Assembly: GCF_016801025.1 (NCBI RefSeq)
Contig: NZ_CP068983.1
Location: 1,798,001 to 1,862,000, forward strand
DNA: 64,000 nt
Reading direction: 5' to 3'
Source of the DNA: Paradevosia shaoguanensis
GTDB lineage: Bacteria; Pseudomonadota; Alphaproteobacteria; Rhizobiales; Devosiaceae
The translations under genes were made by a program, and so were the position numbers. Position 1 is the first letter of the stretch. The number at the start of each line of letters is the position of its first letter. Positions 36,149-45,633 of the stretch are shown in pieces. A model generated the notes under the pieces. It was not told the DNA's origin. It searched no databases and was given only the letters and a program-made list of their open reading frames with translations.

Positions 36149-36628
36149 ATGCAACAACAAGCCCTATCCGCCATCGTCGCCTGGATTCGTCTCGAGCGAG
36201 CGATGGAGAAATTCAATCTCGACCTCAAGCAGCAGTTCGGCCTTACCGGGCTGCAATTGGCGGTGCTGCGCATCCTCGCCGAGCGCCCGCAATTGCCGCT
36301 GGCGGCACTACGCAAGACGCTGGTGATGCATCCGGCGACATTGGGTCAGTCGATCGACGAATTGCGCCTCAAGGGCCTGTGCACCGTCAGGCGCGACGCC
36401 AAGGACAAGCGGGCGCGGCTCGTGGCCATCACGCCGGAAGGCGCCGAGCTGGTAGCGGCGACGCCGCTCGCGGGACCCGTACGCCTGCGGCAGGTCGATC
36501 ACGACCCCGACCGACTCGACCGCCTCACCGGCGCCCTCGAGGACGCCATGGAGCTTTTCGCCCTCATCCCCTGGGCGCCGTCCGGCGGCGCCGAGAAATC
36601 CACGAGAACAGAGAAGGCTGCACAATGA
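36149..36628 (+). CDS. MarR-family transcriptional regulator
   Basis: 159 residues from ATG 36149; a start further upstream (frame open to 36083) would place the palindrome inside the gene. A winged helix with LTGLQLAVLRILAERPQLPL, a recognition region PATLGQSIDELRLKGL and the wing RRDAKDKRARLVAITPEG define a MarR regulator. Its stop overlaps the next gene by ATGA, so it is coupled to a VOC protein that may bind or modify the signal. Confidence 0.88.
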   Translation: MQQQALSAIVAWIRLERAMEKFNLDLKQQFGLTGLQLAVLRILAERPQLPLAALRKTLVMHPATLGQSIDELRLKGLCTVRRDAKDKRARLVAITPEGAELVAATPLAGPVRLRQVDHDPDRLDRLTGALEDAMELFALIPWAPSGGAEKSTRTEKAAQ

Positions 36629-36996
36629 CCATCATGCCCCTCGGCATCGACAACGTGCTTTTCACCGTCGCCGACCTCGAAGCGGCGATCGGCTTTTACG
36701 AGGCCATCGGCCTCAAACTCAAGTTCCGGGTAGCAGCGGCACATATGGCGCTGTTCGCCATAGGCGGGGAAGAACCGGGCCTCGTCATCCGGCAGGGCGA
36801 GGATGCTGGCGGCGGCAAGTTCTGGGTGGAAGTCGCCGACGCGGTCGAGACGCGCAAGGCGCTCGAGAAGCTGGGGCATTCGACCGTCTGGCTCGAAACC
36901 GCCACCGGCTTCACCGTCGAGACGCGCGATCCCTCCGGCAACGTGCTCGGCTTTGCCGATTACCGCAAACGCCCCGAACTCGCCCGAAAAACCTGA
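36625..36996 (+). CDS. VOC-superfamily (glyoxalase/bleomycin-resistance-like) protein
   Basis: 123 residues from ATG 36625, translationally coupled to the MarR gene; AGAAGG lies upstream. Two beta-alpha-beta-beta-beta modules: IDNVLFTVADLEAAIGFYEA and FWVEVADAVETRKALEKLG, ending VETRDPSGNVLGFADY. Small VOC proteins are often lyases, dioxygenases or drug-binding proteins. No complete metal-ligand set can be assigned by eye, so a binding role is possible. Confidence 0.85.
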   Translation: MTIMPLGIDNVLFTVADLEAAIGFYEAIGLKLKFRVAAAHMALFAIGGEEPGLVIRQGEDAGGGKFWVEVADAVETRKALEKLGHSTVWLETATGFTVETRDPSGNVLGFADYRKRPELARKT

Positions 36997-37002
36997 CCGC
37001 GC

Positions 37003-37599
37003 CTAAAGCGCCAAGTCTTCCATCGGCACCCAGTCGGCGACCAGCGCCGGTCTTGCCCTGTCGATCACCAGCACATTGCCGCCGCCGGGCGCGCCCATGC
37101 GGCGCTGGTCTTCCGCGAGTCGGATCGGGCGTCCGGCCAAATGGCATTTGAGCAGGGTGCCGACGCAGCCATGGCCGCAGAATACCAGCGGCGTCGTCGC
37201 CGGAACCTCCTCGAAGACCTGCTGCACCGCCCGGACGATGCGGGCCTGCGCATCGATCGCCCGCTCCCAGCCGCGATAGCTTGCCTCCGGTTGTCCGAAC
37301 AAGGCTGCCACTGCTTCCTCGAAGGCCGCGCCGGCGAGAAACCCCGTCGCCGACCTGTCATTCTCGTCGAACGCGCTTCGCGAGCGGATGTTTTCGCTCG
37401 CGGGGCCGGCAAGGATGGCGGCGAGGTCGAGGGCCTTCTGTTCGGTGCTGGCAAAGAAGATCGTGTCGCCTGGCAGGATTTTGCGCGCCGCAAAGATTTC
37501 CGCGCGCTCTCGGCCGGTGGCGTTGAGGCCCCATCGCGGCGTGGGCACCGCGGGATCGATCACCACTTCGGGGTGGGTGATATAGAGCGTCAATGCCAT
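37003..37599 (-). CDS. Histidine-phosphatase-superfamily protein
   Basis: 198 residues from ATG 37599, sharing one base with the previous gene's stop. The N-terminal LYITHPEVV corresponds to the branch motif RHG, here THP with the nucleophile His at residue 9 kept; LVFCGHGCVGTLLKCHL supplies the second catalytic His, and TIFFASTEQKALDLA the middle region. A phosphatase is likely but the altered RHG leaves the activity uncertain. Cotranscribed with an FMN reductase. Confidence 0.78.
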   Translation of the reverse strand: MALTLYITHPEVVIDPAVPTPRWGLNATGRERAEIFAARKILPGDTIFFASTEQKALDLAAILAGPASENIRSRSAFDENDRSATGFLAGAAFEEAVAALFGQPEASYRGWERAIDAQARIVRAVQQVFEEVPATTPLVFCGHGCVGTLLKCHLAGRPIRLAEDQRRMGAPGGGNVLVIDRARPALVADWVPMEDLAL

Positions 37600-38156
37600 C
37601 AGATGCCCCCGCGCGAAAAATGCGTCAGCTCGCGCACCATCTGCTCGACCTTCTTGCGCACCCCGTCCTCGACCGGCACGCCGTTCTCGTCGAAAGCCTC
37701 GGAGGCGGGACCGACGCCCAGCAGCGTCGGAACCAGCAGCGCGCCGAGCTTGGAAAGGCTGTCGCGCAGGTGAGCGATGCCGACCACGCCGCCGTATTTG
37801 CCCGAAGACACCGCACCCAGCCCGAACACGGCATGGCGCCATTGCCCGTGCTTCTGGCGCGAGAGCCAGGCGACCATGTTGGTGATGAGCGGGGTGGTGC
37901 CGGAATTGTATTCGGGCGAGATGATGAGGACCACGTCGGCCTTGCCGAACATCTCGGCCAGCCGCCCGGCCGCCTCGGGGGTCTGCCCGTCCACTTCGAG
38001 ATCTTCCGAGAAGATCGGCATCGGGAAATCCTTGAGGTCGAGGTCGATGACCTCAAATCCTTCGACGTCCCGCAGCTTGTCGCTCACGTAGCGACGGAGG
38101 ATTTCGTTGTAGGAGCCCTTGCGGGTCGACCCGCAAAGGGTAAGCGCCGTCTTCAT
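37599..38156 (-). CDS. NADPH-dependent FMN reductase-family flavoprotein
   Basis: 185 residues from ATG 38156. A flavodoxin-like fold with the FMN phosphate loop LCGSTRKGSYN at the N terminus and the SPEYNSGTTPLITNMVAWLS motif typical of ArsH/SsuE/ChrR-like reductases. Probably reduces FMN, quinones or azo compounds with NAD(P)H. Overlaps the histidine-phosphatase gene by TGATG. Confidence 0.9.
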   Translation of the reverse strand: MKTALTLCGSTRKGSYNEILRRYVSDKLRDVEGFEVIDLDLKDFPMPIFSEDLEVDGQTPEAAGRLAEMFGKADVVLIISPEYNSGTTPLITNMVAWLSRQKHGQWRHAVFGLGAVSSGKYGGVVGIAHLRDSLSKLGALLVPTLLGVGPASEAFDENGVPVEDGVRKKVEQMVRELTHFSRGGI

Positions 38157-38219
38157 CTGGTCCAACCAAGCCTCTGAAAGCCAAGAGGAAGCCAGCCTAA
38201 CGGGTCATCCCTGCGCCGC

Positions 38220-39176
38220 CTAGATACGGCGCAGAAAGACCTCTTCGATGACATGGCTGCGACCCTTGCGCAGAATAAGGTCGGCGCGGCCGCGCGTCGG
38301 CACGATGTTCTCGACGAGGTTTGGTCTGTTGATGGTCTCCCAAACCCATTTGCCATAGGTCTTCGCCTCGTCCTCACTCATCAGCGCGAACTTGTGGAAG
38401 AAGCTCTTTTCATCCGCAAACGCCGTCTCGCGCAGCTTCAGGAAGCGCTGCAGGAACCAGGTCGTCAGGTCGTCCTCGTCGGCGTCGATATAGACGGAGA
38501 AATCGAGGAAGTCGGAGGCGAAGAGGATCGGCCTGCCTGATTTCGGCAATTCGCCCGGCTGCAGGATGTTGAGGCCTTCCACGATCAAAATATCGGGGCG
38601 ATCGACGATTATTTCGTTTTCCGGAACGACGTCATAGACGAGGTGCGAGTAGACGGGCACGTGCACGTTGCCCTTGCCCGACTTGATTTCGGAAAGGAAC
38701 CGCACCAGCCGCGCGCGGTCATAGCTTTCCGGAAAGCCCTTGCGGTCCATCATGCCGCGCTCCTGGAGCACGGCGTTCGGGAAGAGGAAGCCATCGGTCG
38801 TGACGAGGTCAACCTTCGGCGAGGATTTCCAGCGCTGCAGAAGCGTCTGCAGGATGCGGGCAGTCGTGGACTTGCCAACCGCCACGGAACCCGCGACGCC
38901 GATCACGAACGGAACTTTGGAATCCGTCGTGCCCAGGAACATATTGGAGGCACGATGTAGCCCCTGAACAGCTTCAACATAGAGCGAGAGCAGGCGCGTG
39001 ATCGGCAGGTAGATCTCTTCGGCTTCGTTGAGCGAGATCGGATCGTTGAGCGCGCGCAGCCGGTCGATGTCTTCCGCCGTCAGCGTCATCGGCTCGTCGG
39101 CGCGGAATTTCGACCATTCGGTCTTGGTGAAGCGGTGATAGGGGGCGAGGTCCAGACTCTCTTGGGCGGTCAGCAC
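38220..39176 (-). CDS. coaA: Pantothenate kinase (type I)
   Basis: 318 residues from GTG 39176, with AAGGAG six bases upstream overlapping the hisE stop. P-loop GVAGSVAVGKSTTAR, DLVTTDGFLFPN, the SYDRARLVRFLSEIKSG region and ILIVEGLNILQ define the bacterial CoaA/PanK-I family. First step of coenzyme A synthesis. It closes the his gene run, the order known in many Hyphomicrobiales. Confidence 0.97.
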   Translation of the reverse strand: MLTAQESLDLAPYHRFTKTEWSKFRADEPMTLTAEDIDRLRALNDPISLNEAEEIYLPITRLLSLYVEAVQGLHRASNMFLGTTDSKVPFVIGVAGSVAVGKSTTARILQTLLQRWKSSPKVDLVTTDGFLFPNAVLQERGMMDRKGFPESYDRARLVRFLSEIKSGKGNVHVPVYSHLVYDVVPENEIIVDRPDILIVEGLNILQPGELPKSGRPILFASDFLDFSVYIDADEDDLTTWFLQRFLKLRETAFADEKSFFHKFALMSEDEAKTYGKWVWETINRPNLVENIVPTRGRADLILRKGRSHVIEEVFLRRI

Positions 39177-39179
39177 GAA

Positions 39180-39494
39180 CTACTCCTTGGGGCGGGCGGC
39201 CTTCTCGGCCAGCCCGGACTGGGCGGTGCGGCCATCGAGCTCCGCCATGACCTCATCGAGCGAAACACCGGCGGCGCGCAATAGGACCAATAGATGATAG
39301 AGGAGGTCGCTGGCTTCGCCGACGAGCCCCTTGTGGTCGCCGGCCACGGCGGCAATCGCTGCCTCGACGCCCTCCTCGCCCACTTTCTGGGCGCATTTCT
39401 GGATGCCGCGCGAAATGAGCTTGGCAGTGTAGCTTTCCTCGGGCGAAGTCGAGGCGCGGAGTGCGATGCGCTGGTTGAGTTCTTCGAGCGTCAC
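39180..39494 (-). CDS. hisE: Phosphoribosyl-ATP pyrophosphatase
   Basis: 104 residues from ATG 39494, overlapping hisF by ATGA. A MazG-like all-alpha protein with [20 protein letters not shown] and the [13 protein letters not shown] motif that binds Mg. Second step of histidine synthesis. Not fused to hisI, which is elsewhere. Confidence 0.96.
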   Translation of the reverse strand: MTLEELNQRIALRASTSPEESYTAKLISRGIQKCAQKVGEEGVEAAIAAVAGDHKGLVGEASDLLYHLLVLLRAAGVSLDEVMAELDGRTAQSGLAEKAARPKE

Positions 39495-40300
39495 TTGTCT
39501 TCTCCCGATACGCGATCGGACCGCACGGCGATGCCGTTGCGCGCCAGATGCGCCTTGGCCTCAGGGATGGTGAAGGTGCCGAAGTGGAAGATCGAGGCCG
39601 CCAGAACGGCATTGGCGTGGCCGATCTTGACCCCGTCCACCAGGTGATCGAGCGTGCCGACGCCGCCCGAGGCGACGACCGGCACGTGCACCGCATCGGC
39701 GATGGCGCGGGTCAGTTCGAGATCGAAGCCTGATTTGGTGCCGTCACGATCCATGGAGGTGACCAGCAATTCGCCGGCCCCCAGCTCTACCATGCGGGCG
39801 GCGAATTCGACGGCATCGAGCCCGGTCGGATTGCGCCCGCCATGGGTGAAGATTTCCCACTCGTTGGAATTGTCCTGCCCCGGAGCCTGGGTCAGCCGGC
39901 GGCGCGCATCGACCGACACCACGATGCACTGGTCGCCGAATTTATCCGCCGCGCGGGCGATGAAATCGGGGTCGCGGACGGCGGCGGTATTGATCGAGAC
40001 CTTGTCTGCCCCGGACAGCAGCAGTTTTCGAATGTCCTCGATGCTGCGCACGCCCCCGCCTACCGTCACCGGCATGAAGCAATGCTCGGCCGTGCGCGCG
40101 ACGACGTCGAAAATCGTCTCGCGTCCATCGGCGGAGGCGGTGATATCCAGAAAGGTCAATTCGTCGGCGCCGGCGGCATCATAAGCGATGGCCGCTTCCA
40201 CCGGATCGCCGGCATCGATGAGATCGACGAATTGCACGCCCTTGACCACACGGCCGTCCTTGACGTCGAGGCAGGGGATAAGGCGGGTCTTGAGAGTCAT
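39491..40300 (-). CDS. hisF: Imidazole glycerol phosphate synthase, cyclase subunit
   Basis: 269 residues from ATG 40300. A TIM barrel with N-terminal [17 protein letters not shown] (catalytic D), [20 protein letters not shown] and catalytic [14 protein letters not shown]. It uses ammonia from HisH to make IGP and AICAR. A small extra insertion ([10 protein letters not shown]) occurs, as in other alphaproteobacteria. Confidence 0.97.
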   Translation of the reverse strand: MTLKTRLIPCLDVKDGRVVKGVQFVDLIDAGDPVEAAIAYDAAGADELTFLDITASADGRETIFDVVARTAEHCFMPVTVGGGVRSIEDIRKLLLSGADKVSINTAAVRDPDFIARAADKFGDQCIVVSVDARRRLTQAPGQDNSNEWEIFTHGGRNPTGLDAVEFAARMVELGAGELLVTSMDRDGTKSGFDLELTRAIADAVHVPVVASGGVGTLDHLVDGVKIGHANAVLAASIFHFGTFTIPEAKAHLARNGIAVRSDRVSGEDK

Positions 40301-40325
40301 GGGGCAGACTCCTTGCTTTCAATGT

Positions 40326-40661
40326 CTATGAGCCTTGCCGGCGCGCATTGCGCCGCCAGACGATACGATGGGCGATGAGCGCGACGAGCCAGCCGCCCAG
40401 GGCGAAAAGGCCGATGGGAATGGTGGCGAGCATGAACCAGCCCATCACCCCCATGCCATAGAGCAGTTCGCCCCAATCCGAGCCCAGCACCATGCAGGGA
40501 TGCACGCTGCCCTCGTCCACCCGACAGCCATTGGCATCGGCCACCAGCGACACGAAGGTCACCGAAAACACCGGCCAGAGCGCGAAGAGCAGGATGGCGG
40601 CAAGGATCAGCCAATAGATCGCCCAGGGGAATTTCTTCGGCGCTGGCTGCTCCCGGTTCAT
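40326..40661 (-). CDS. Small two-TM membrane protein inserted in the his operon
   Basis: 111 residues from ATG 40661, overlapping the hisA stop by ATGA, which shows it belongs to the operon. Two hydrophobic segments ([39 protein letters not shown]) flank a loop with two Cys ([15 protein letters not shown]) that would be periplasmic and could form a disulfide. The tails are basic. I do not recognise the family. Confidence 0.8.
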   Translation of the reverse strand: MNREQPAPKKFPWAIYWLILAAILLFALWPVFSVTFVSLVADANGCRVDEGSVHPCMVLGSDWGELLYGMGVMGWFMLATIPIGLFALGGWLVALIAHRIVWRRNARRQGS

Positions 40662-41392
40662 ACACGCTCGCCTCGCAGCAGCGCCAATGCTTCACGTGAA
40701 TCAATTCGCCCGTCATAGAGCGCACGGCCCGAAATGGCGCCTTCCAGCACCTGCGCGTCGGGCTCCGTCATGCGGCGGATGTCGTCCATGGAAGCAAGGC
40801 CGCCCGAGGCAATGACGGGGATCGAAACCGAGCGCGCCAGATGGAGCGTGGAGTCCCAGTTGATGCCGGTCAGAATGCCGTCACGGTCGATATCGGTATA
40901 GATGATCGCAGCGACGCCCGCGCCCTCGAAGCGCCTGGCCAGCTCGACCACGTCGAGTTCGGAGGTTTCCGCCCAGCCTTCCACCGCCACCTTGCCGCCG
41001 CGCGCATCGATGCCCACCGCAACCTGGCCCGGGAATTTTTTGGCCGCTTCCCTGACCAGGGCCGGATCGCGCACGGCGACGGTGCCGAGGATGACGCGGG
41101 CCAGGCCCTTTTCCAGCCAGCTTTCGACATGGGCGAGCGTGCGAATACCGCCGCCCAACTGCACCGGGAATTTCACCGTACGAAGAATATCTTCCACCGC
41201 CGCGCCATTGACACTCTCGCCGGCAAAGGCGCCGTTGAGGTCGACGACGTGGAGATATTTAAAACCCTGGTCCTCAAAGCTCCTGGCCTGCTCGGCGGGC
41301 GAATCGTTGAAAACGGTGGCCTGCGCCATGTCGCCGAGTTTCAGGCGCACGCATTGACCGTCCTTGAGGTCGATAGCCGGAAAAAGAATCAT
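40658..41392 (-). CDS. hisA: Phosphoribosylformimino-AICAR ribotide isomerase
   Basis: 244 residues from ATG 41392, which shares one base with the hisH stop (TAATG). A HisF-like TIM barrel with [35 protein letters not shown], and [13 protein letters not shown] holding the second catalytic Asp. Fourth step of histidine synthesis. Near its 3' end the codons for IDSREA carry a parS-like sequence (40689-40702). Confidence 0.97.
   Translation of the reverse strand: MILFPAIDLKDGQCVRLKLGDMAQATVFNDSPAEQARSFEDQGFKYLHVVDLNGAFAGESVNGAAVEDILRTVKFPVQLGGGIRTLAHVESWLEKGLARVILGTVAVRDPALVREAAKKFPGQVAVGIDARGGKVAVEGWAETSELDVVELARRFEGAGVAAIIYTDIDRDGILTGINWDSTLHLARSVSIPVIASGGLASMDDIRRMTEPDAQVLEGAISGRALYDGRIDSREALALLRGERV
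40689..40702. other. parS-like site inside hisA (GCTTCACGTGAATC)
   Basis: Same sequence as the site at 12391, two changes from the perfect parS. It lies within the coding sequence, on codons for Asp-Ser-Arg-Glu-Ala. Probably weak. Confidence 0.4.
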
Positions 41393-42045
41393 TATTTCGG
41401 GCTCCAACCCAGAAAGTTGCCGATGAGCGTGAGGCCGAGCCTCTGGCTCTTCTCGGGGTGGAACTGCGTTCCGAACATGTTGTCGCGGCCGATGGCGGCG
41501 GTGACGCGCTGGCCGTATTCGGCCGTGGCGACGAGCGCGGCGGAATCGCCCATTTCCATGTGGTAGGAATGGACGAAATAGGCATGCAGGCCCTCCGGCC
41601 CATCCTCGATGCCGGCCAGCAGGTCGTGCGGCTTCTCGAAGCGCAGCGTGTTCCAGCCCATATGCGGCACTTTGAGCGCCGGATCGCTGGGCTCGAGGCG
41701 CACGATGGCGCCCTTGATCCAGCCGAGGCCCTGATGCACGCCCTTTTCGCGGCTTTCCTCGGCCATGAGCTGCATGCCCACACAAATGCCCAGGAACGGC
41801 GTGCCGCCCCGGATGACGCGCTCGTTGAGCACCTCGACCATTCCGGGCACGGCTTCGAGCCCGGCCTTGCAATCGGCGAAGGCGCCGACGCCGGGCAGCA
41901 CGATGCGGTCGGCGCGGCGCACGGCATCGGCATCGGCGGTGACGACGATATCGGTCTCGGTGCCGCGCGCGGCGCGCTCAAAGGCCTTGGCGGCGGATTT
42001 GAGATTACCCGAGCCGTAATCGATGATGGTGACGGTCTGTGTCAT
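41392..42045 (-). CDS. hisH: Imidazole glycerol phosphate synthase, glutaminase subunit
   Basis: 217 residues from ATG 42045. Class-I glutamine amidotransferase with the nucleophile Cys in [10 protein letters not shown] (C88) and the His-Glu pair in TQFHPEKSQ. Supplies ammonia to HisF. Upstream neighbour DUF2628 is three bases away. Confidence 0.97.
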   Translation of the reverse strand: MTQTVTIIDYGSGNLKSAAKAFERAARGTETDIVVTADADAVRRADRIVLPGVGAFADCKAGLEAVPGMVEVLNERVIRGGTPFLGICVGMQLMAEESREKGVHQGLGWIKGAIVRLEPSDPALKVPHMGWNTLRFEKPHDLLAGIEDGPEGLHAYFVHSYHMEMGDSAALVATAEYGQRVTAAIGRDNMFGTQFHPEKSQRLGLTLIGNFLGWSPK

Positions 42046-42048
42046 GAC

Positions 42049-42408
42049 TTAGCGGTTCTTGAGATAGTCGATGCGGGCGAGGTCTTCGGCGGCGGCGATG
42101 GTGTCGCCGGCCTGGAGATAGCCCTGGCGATGGAGTTTTCGCGCCCGGAAGGCGGGCGCCTCGAAGCCGAACCACAGCGCCATCAGCCCATAGAGCCAGA
42201 ACGCGGCGTCCCCGCCCAGCCAGCGCCCTGCAAAGCCCAAGGCCAGTATGACGACGACAAGTCCCAGAAAAGCCAGCCAGAGCCGGTGGGCCAGCGCATA
42301 GACGGGCGGCAGCAGGAAGGCGAACCAGGAAAAGCGCTCGGCCACAGCCTCGGGCGCCGTGTCCGGGCCTTCGGCCCCGTTCCGGGTGAAAAGCGAATAG
42401 AGGGTCAT
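42049..42408 (-). CDS. DUF2628-family membrane protein of the his operon
   Basis: 119 residues from ATG 42408. Starts MTLYSLFTR, followed by FSWFAFLLPPVYALAHRLWL and further hydrophobic segments, then a basic C-terminal tail with DTIAAAEDLARIDYLKNR. This is DUF2628, a small membrane family found between hisB and hisH in Hyphomicrobiales. No function is known; the conserved place suggests cotranscription rather than a role in histidine synthesis. Confidence 0.88.
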   Translation of the reverse strand: MTLYSLFTRNGAEGPDTAPEAVAERFSWFAFLLPPVYALAHRLWLAFLGLVVVILALGFAGRWLGGDAAFWLYGLMALWFGFEAPAFRARKLHRQGYLQAGDTIAAAEDLARIDYLKNR

Positions 42409-42455
42409 GCTAGGCTCCTATCTATGAGCCCGACCGGAAAAAGCCTAGGGCAGGC

Positions 42456-43043
42456 CTAGAGCGTTCCCTTGGTCGACGGAATGCGATCTGCCGCACGCGG
42501 GTCGATTTCGACCGCATCGCGCAGCGCCCGGGCGAGAGCCTTGTAGGCACTTTCGGCGATATGATGGTTGTTGTCGGCATAGAACGTCTCGACATGGAGC
42601 GTAATGCCGGCATTCATCGCAAAAGCCTGGAACCATTCGCGGAAGAGCTCGGTATCCATGTCGCCCACCTTGTCGCGGGTGAAGTCCACTTTCCAGACGA
42701 GGAACGGACGGCCGGACACGTCGAGCGCCACGCGGGTCAGCGTGCCGTCCATGGCAAGGTCGCAACTGGCGTAGCGGCGGATGCCCTTCTTGTCGCCGAG
42801 CGCCTTGGCAATGGCCTGGCCCAGAGCGATGCCGACGTCTTCGGCTGTGTGGTGCATGTCGATATGCAGGTCGCCCTTGGCGGTGACGTCGATATCGATG
42901 AGGCTATGGCGCGAGAGCTGGTCGAGCATGTGGTCCAGAAAACCGATGCCGGTATTCATGGCATGGCGGCCCGTACCATCCAGATTGACCGACACGAAGA
43001 TGTCGGTCTCGTTGGTCTTGCGGGAGATTTCTGCCTGGCGCAT
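42456..43043 (-). CDS. hisB: Imidazoleglycerol-phosphate dehydratase
   Basis: 195 residues from ATG 43043, the length of the stand-alone enzyme without the phosphatase domain of E. coli HisB. Mn-binding clusters [10 protein letters not shown] and [17 protein letters not shown], and the conserved [15 protein letters not shown]. First gene of the his run on this strand; divergent from hslV across 144 bases. Confidence 0.97.
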   Translation of the reverse strand: MRQAEISRKTNETDIFVSVNLDGTGRHAMNTGIGFLDHMLDQLSRHSLIDIDVTAKGDLHIDMHHTAEDVGIALGQAIAKALGDKKGIRRYASCDLAMDGTLTRVALDVSGRPFLVWKVDFTRDKVGDMDTELFREWFQAFAMNAGITLHVETFYADNNHHIAESAYKALARALRDAVEIDPRAADRIPSTKGTL

Positions 43044-43187
43044 GGGACCGCTCGGGAAAGGATCGCTCGAAAAAGGGTTCGGCGTTCTCTAACAGCTTGC
43101 CGACCCGCCGAAAAGGGCATGGCCCGCCTGCCGTTGCATTTCCGTTCACGCACCCAATATTTTGGTCAAATCCTTTTGGAGTTGTAG

Positions 43188-43745
43188 ATGAGTAACAACG
43201 ACGATTTCACCGGCTGGCACGGCACGACGATCGTTGCGGTCCGTAAGGACGGCAAGGTCGTGGTGGCAGGCGACGGCCAGGTGACGGCGGGCGCCACCGT
43301 CATGAAGCATACGGCAAAGAAGGTCCGACGCCTGGCCGGCGGCAAGGTCATCGGCGGCTTCGCCGGCGCCACGGCCGATGCCTTCACGCTGTTCGAACGC
43401 CTCGAGGCCAAGCTCGAACAATATCCCAACCAGTTGATGCGGGCCGCCGTGGAACTGGCCAAGGACTGGCGCACCGACCGCTATCTGCGACGGCTGGAAG
43501 CCATGATGATCGTGGCCGACGCCAACGACACGCTGGTGCTGACCGGCACGGGCGACGTGCTGACCCCCGACCATGGCGTCGTCGCCATCGGCTCGGGCGG
43601 CAATTACGCCTATTCGGCCGGTCTCGCCCTCCTCGAGAACAGCGACCTCGATGCCGAGACCATTGCCCGCAAGGCCATGAAGATCGCCGCCGAGGTGTGC
43701 ATCTATACCAACGAGAACGTGACGCTCGAAAGCATCGAGCAGTGA
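43188..43745 (+). CDS. hslV: ATP-dependent protease subunit HslV
   Basis: 185 residues from ATG 43188 (TGGAG upstream). A proteasome-beta-like peptidase; the mature N-terminal Thr would be T13 in [13 protein letters not shown] after a short propeptide. [11 protein letters not shown] and [14 protein letters not shown] are family marks. Pairs with HslU. The gap to hisB contains CCCAATAT at 43153-43160, a possible heat-shock -10, but no convincing -35, so regulation is unclear. Confidence 0.97.
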   Translation: MSNNDDFTGWHGTTIVAVRKDGKVVVAGDGQVTAGATVMKHTAKKVRRLAGGKVIGGFAGATADAFTLFERLEAKLEQYPNQLMRAAVELAKDWRTDRYLRRLEAMMIVADANDTLVLTGTGDVLTPDHGVVAIGSGGNYAYSAGLALLENSDLDAETIARKAMKIAAEVCIYTNENVTLESIEQ

Positions 43746-44254
43746 CCTATTCGATCCGCCGCCTCGGGGAGCATGATCTCGGTGCCTACCGGAAGATCCG
43801 GTTCGAAGCCCTGAGCAATCATCCGGAGGCATACGCCTCCACCCCTGAGAATTTTGCGCAAAGAAGCGATGCGGAACTCGCCGCGCTTCTGCGCAAGATG
43901 AGCTTCTACGGCGTCTTCGCGGAACCAGGCCTGGGCGGCATTCTCGCCTATGCTCGGAGCGATGGCGAACGCGAGCGGCATCGCGGCTGGATCTACCAGG
44001 TCTATGTGCAACCGGCCCTTCGGGGCACGGGCTGCGCGCTCGAGCTGATCGAAACGGCTGTGGACCAGGCCCGCGACGAGGTGCTGCAACTGCACCTGGG
44101 CGTGGGCGCCCACAACAAGCCGGCCATCCGCCTCTACGAGAAGGCGGGCTTTTCGATCTACGGCACCGAGCCCCGCTCGCTCAATGTGAACGGTCGCTAT
44201 GTCGACGAACACCTGATGGTGCGCTTCCTGGATAAGGCACCTGGAGACAAGTAA
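43742..44254 (+). CDS. GNAT-family N-acetyltransferase
   Basis: 170 residues from GTG 43742, overlapping the hslV stop by GTGA. Acetyl-CoA-binding motif region [21 protein letters not shown] and the later [20 protein letters not shown]. Rim-like GNATs between hslV and hslU occur in Hyphomicrobiales. The substrate is unknown. The overlap and the one-base gap to hslU show it is translated from the hslVU transcript. Confidence 0.9.
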   Translation: MTYSIRRLGEHDLGAYRKIRFEALSNHPEAYASTPENFAQRSDAELAALLRKMSFYGVFAEPGLGGILAYARSDGERERHRGWIYQVYVQPALRGTGCALELIETAVDQARDEVLQLHLGVGAHNKPAIRLYEKAGFSIYGTEPRSLNVNGRYVDEHLMVRFLDKAPGDK

Positions 44255-44255
44255 G

Positions 44256-45563
44256 ATGAGTGCAACCAATTTTTCCCCGCGCGAGATCGTTTCCGAACTC
44301 GACCGCAATATCGTGGGCCAGGCCGACGCCAAGCGCGCCGTGGCCGTCGCCCTGCGCAACCGCTGGCGCCGCCAGCAGCTCTCGCCCGAGCTACGCCGCG
44401 AAGTGACGCCCAAGAACATCTTGATGATCGGACCCACCGGCGTCGGCAAGACCGAGATTTCGCGCCGTCTGGCGCGGCTCGCCCAGGCCCCCTTCGTCAA
44501 GGTGGAAGCCACCAAGTTCACCGAGGTCGGCTATGTCGGCCGCGACGTCGAGCAGATTGTTCGCGACCTGGTCGAGGCTGGGATCACTTTGCTTCGCGAC
44601 AAGCGCCGCACCGAGGTGCAGGCGCAGGCGCACCAGAATGCCGAGGAGCGCGTGCTCGACGCCCTTGTCGGCTCCTCCGCCTCGCACTCGACCCGCGAAA
44701 GCTTCCGCAAGAAGCTGCGCGACAACGAGCTGGACGACAAGGAAATCGAGATCGAGGTCGCCGCGCCCCAGGGCAACGGCATGTTCGACATCCCCGGCAT
44801 GCCCAATGGCAATGTCGGCATGATCAACCTTTCCGACATGCTCGGAAAGCTCGGCCAGCGGACCGTCAAGCGCAAGCTCAAGGTCAAGGAGAGCTATGAC
44901 GTGCTGATGGGCGAGGAGGCCGACAAGCTGCTCGACCAGGAACAGCTCAAGAGCGAAGCCATCGACCTCGTCGAAAACCACGGCATCGTCTTCATCGACG
45001 AGATCGACAAGATCGCCTCATCGGGCGCGCGCGGCGGCGCCGACGTGTCCCGCGAGGGCGTGCAGCGGGACCTCTTGCCGCTGATCGAAGGCACGACGGT
45101 TTCGACCAAGTATGGTCCGGTGCAGACCGACCATATCCTCTTCATCGCCTCGGGCGCCTTCCACGTATCCAAGCCCTCGGACCTGTTGCCGGAACTGCAG
45201 GGCCGTCTGCCGATCCGCGTCGAGCTCAAGGCGCTGACCCACGATGATTTCGTGCGCATCCTCAACGACACCGAAGCCAGCCTCATCAAGCAATATGTGG
45301 CCCTGCTCGACACCGAAGGGGTCAAGCTCGACTTCACCGCCGACGCCATCGACGCCATTGCCGAGGCCGCCGTCCACGTCAACGCCACCGTCGAAAACAT
45401 CGGCGCGCGGCGCCTGCAGACGGTGATGGAGCGCCTCGTCGAAGAGATCTCGTTCGAGGCCCCGGACAAGGATGGCGAGACCATCACCATCGACAAGGCC
45501 TATGTCGCCGGCAAGATCGGCGCCCTGGCCATCGACACGGACCTTTCCAAGTTCGTGCTGTAA
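44256..45563 (+). CDS. hslU: ATP-dependent protease ATPase subunit HslU
   Basis: 435 residues from ATG 44256 (GGAG upstream). AAA+ unfoldase with [20 protein letters not shown] at the N terminus, Walker [10 protein letters not shown], Walker [13 protein letters not shown], an inserted I domain between them, and the C-terminal tail DTDLSKFVL that docks into HslV. Strong terminator 18 bases after the stop. Confidence 0.98.
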   Translation: MSATNFSPREIVSELDRNIVGQADAKRAVAVALRNRWRRQQLSPELRREVTPKNILMIGPTGVGKTEISRRLARLAQAPFVKVEATKFTEVGYVGRDVEQIVRDLVEAGITLLRDKRRTEVQAQAHQNAEERVLDALVGSSASHSTRESFRKKLRDNELDDKEIEIEVAAPQGNGMFDIPGMPNGNVGMINLSDMLGKLGQRTVKRKLKVKESYDVLMGEEADKLLDQEQLKSEAIDLVENHGIVFIDEIDKIASSGARGGADVSREGVQRDLLPLIEGTTVSTKYGPVQTDHILFIASGAFHVSKPSDLLPELQGRLPIRVELKALTHDDFVRILNDTEASLIKQYVALLDTEGVKLDFTADAIDAIAEAAVHVNATVENIGARRLQTVMERLVEEISFEAPDKDGETITIDKAYVAGKIGALAIDTDLSKFVL

Positions 45564-45580
45564 GACTGGTCAAACATAAA

Positions 45581-45610
45581 GGCGGATCGGGACACCGGTC
45601 CGCCCTTTTT
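45581..45610 (+). terminator. Intrinsic terminator of hslVU
   Basis: GGCGGATCGG (45581-45590), loop GACA, CCGGTCCGCC (45595-45604), with one G-T wobble, then CTTTTT. It lies between convergent hslU and dnaQ. Confidence 0.88.
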
Positions 45611-45633
45611 CACGACTGGGGGAAGGCGCAAAC

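Noticed and set aside
43081-43187. Heat-shock promoter sought before hslV
   Set aside because: CCCAATAT resembles an RpoH -10, but no CTTG-type -35 stands at the right distance.
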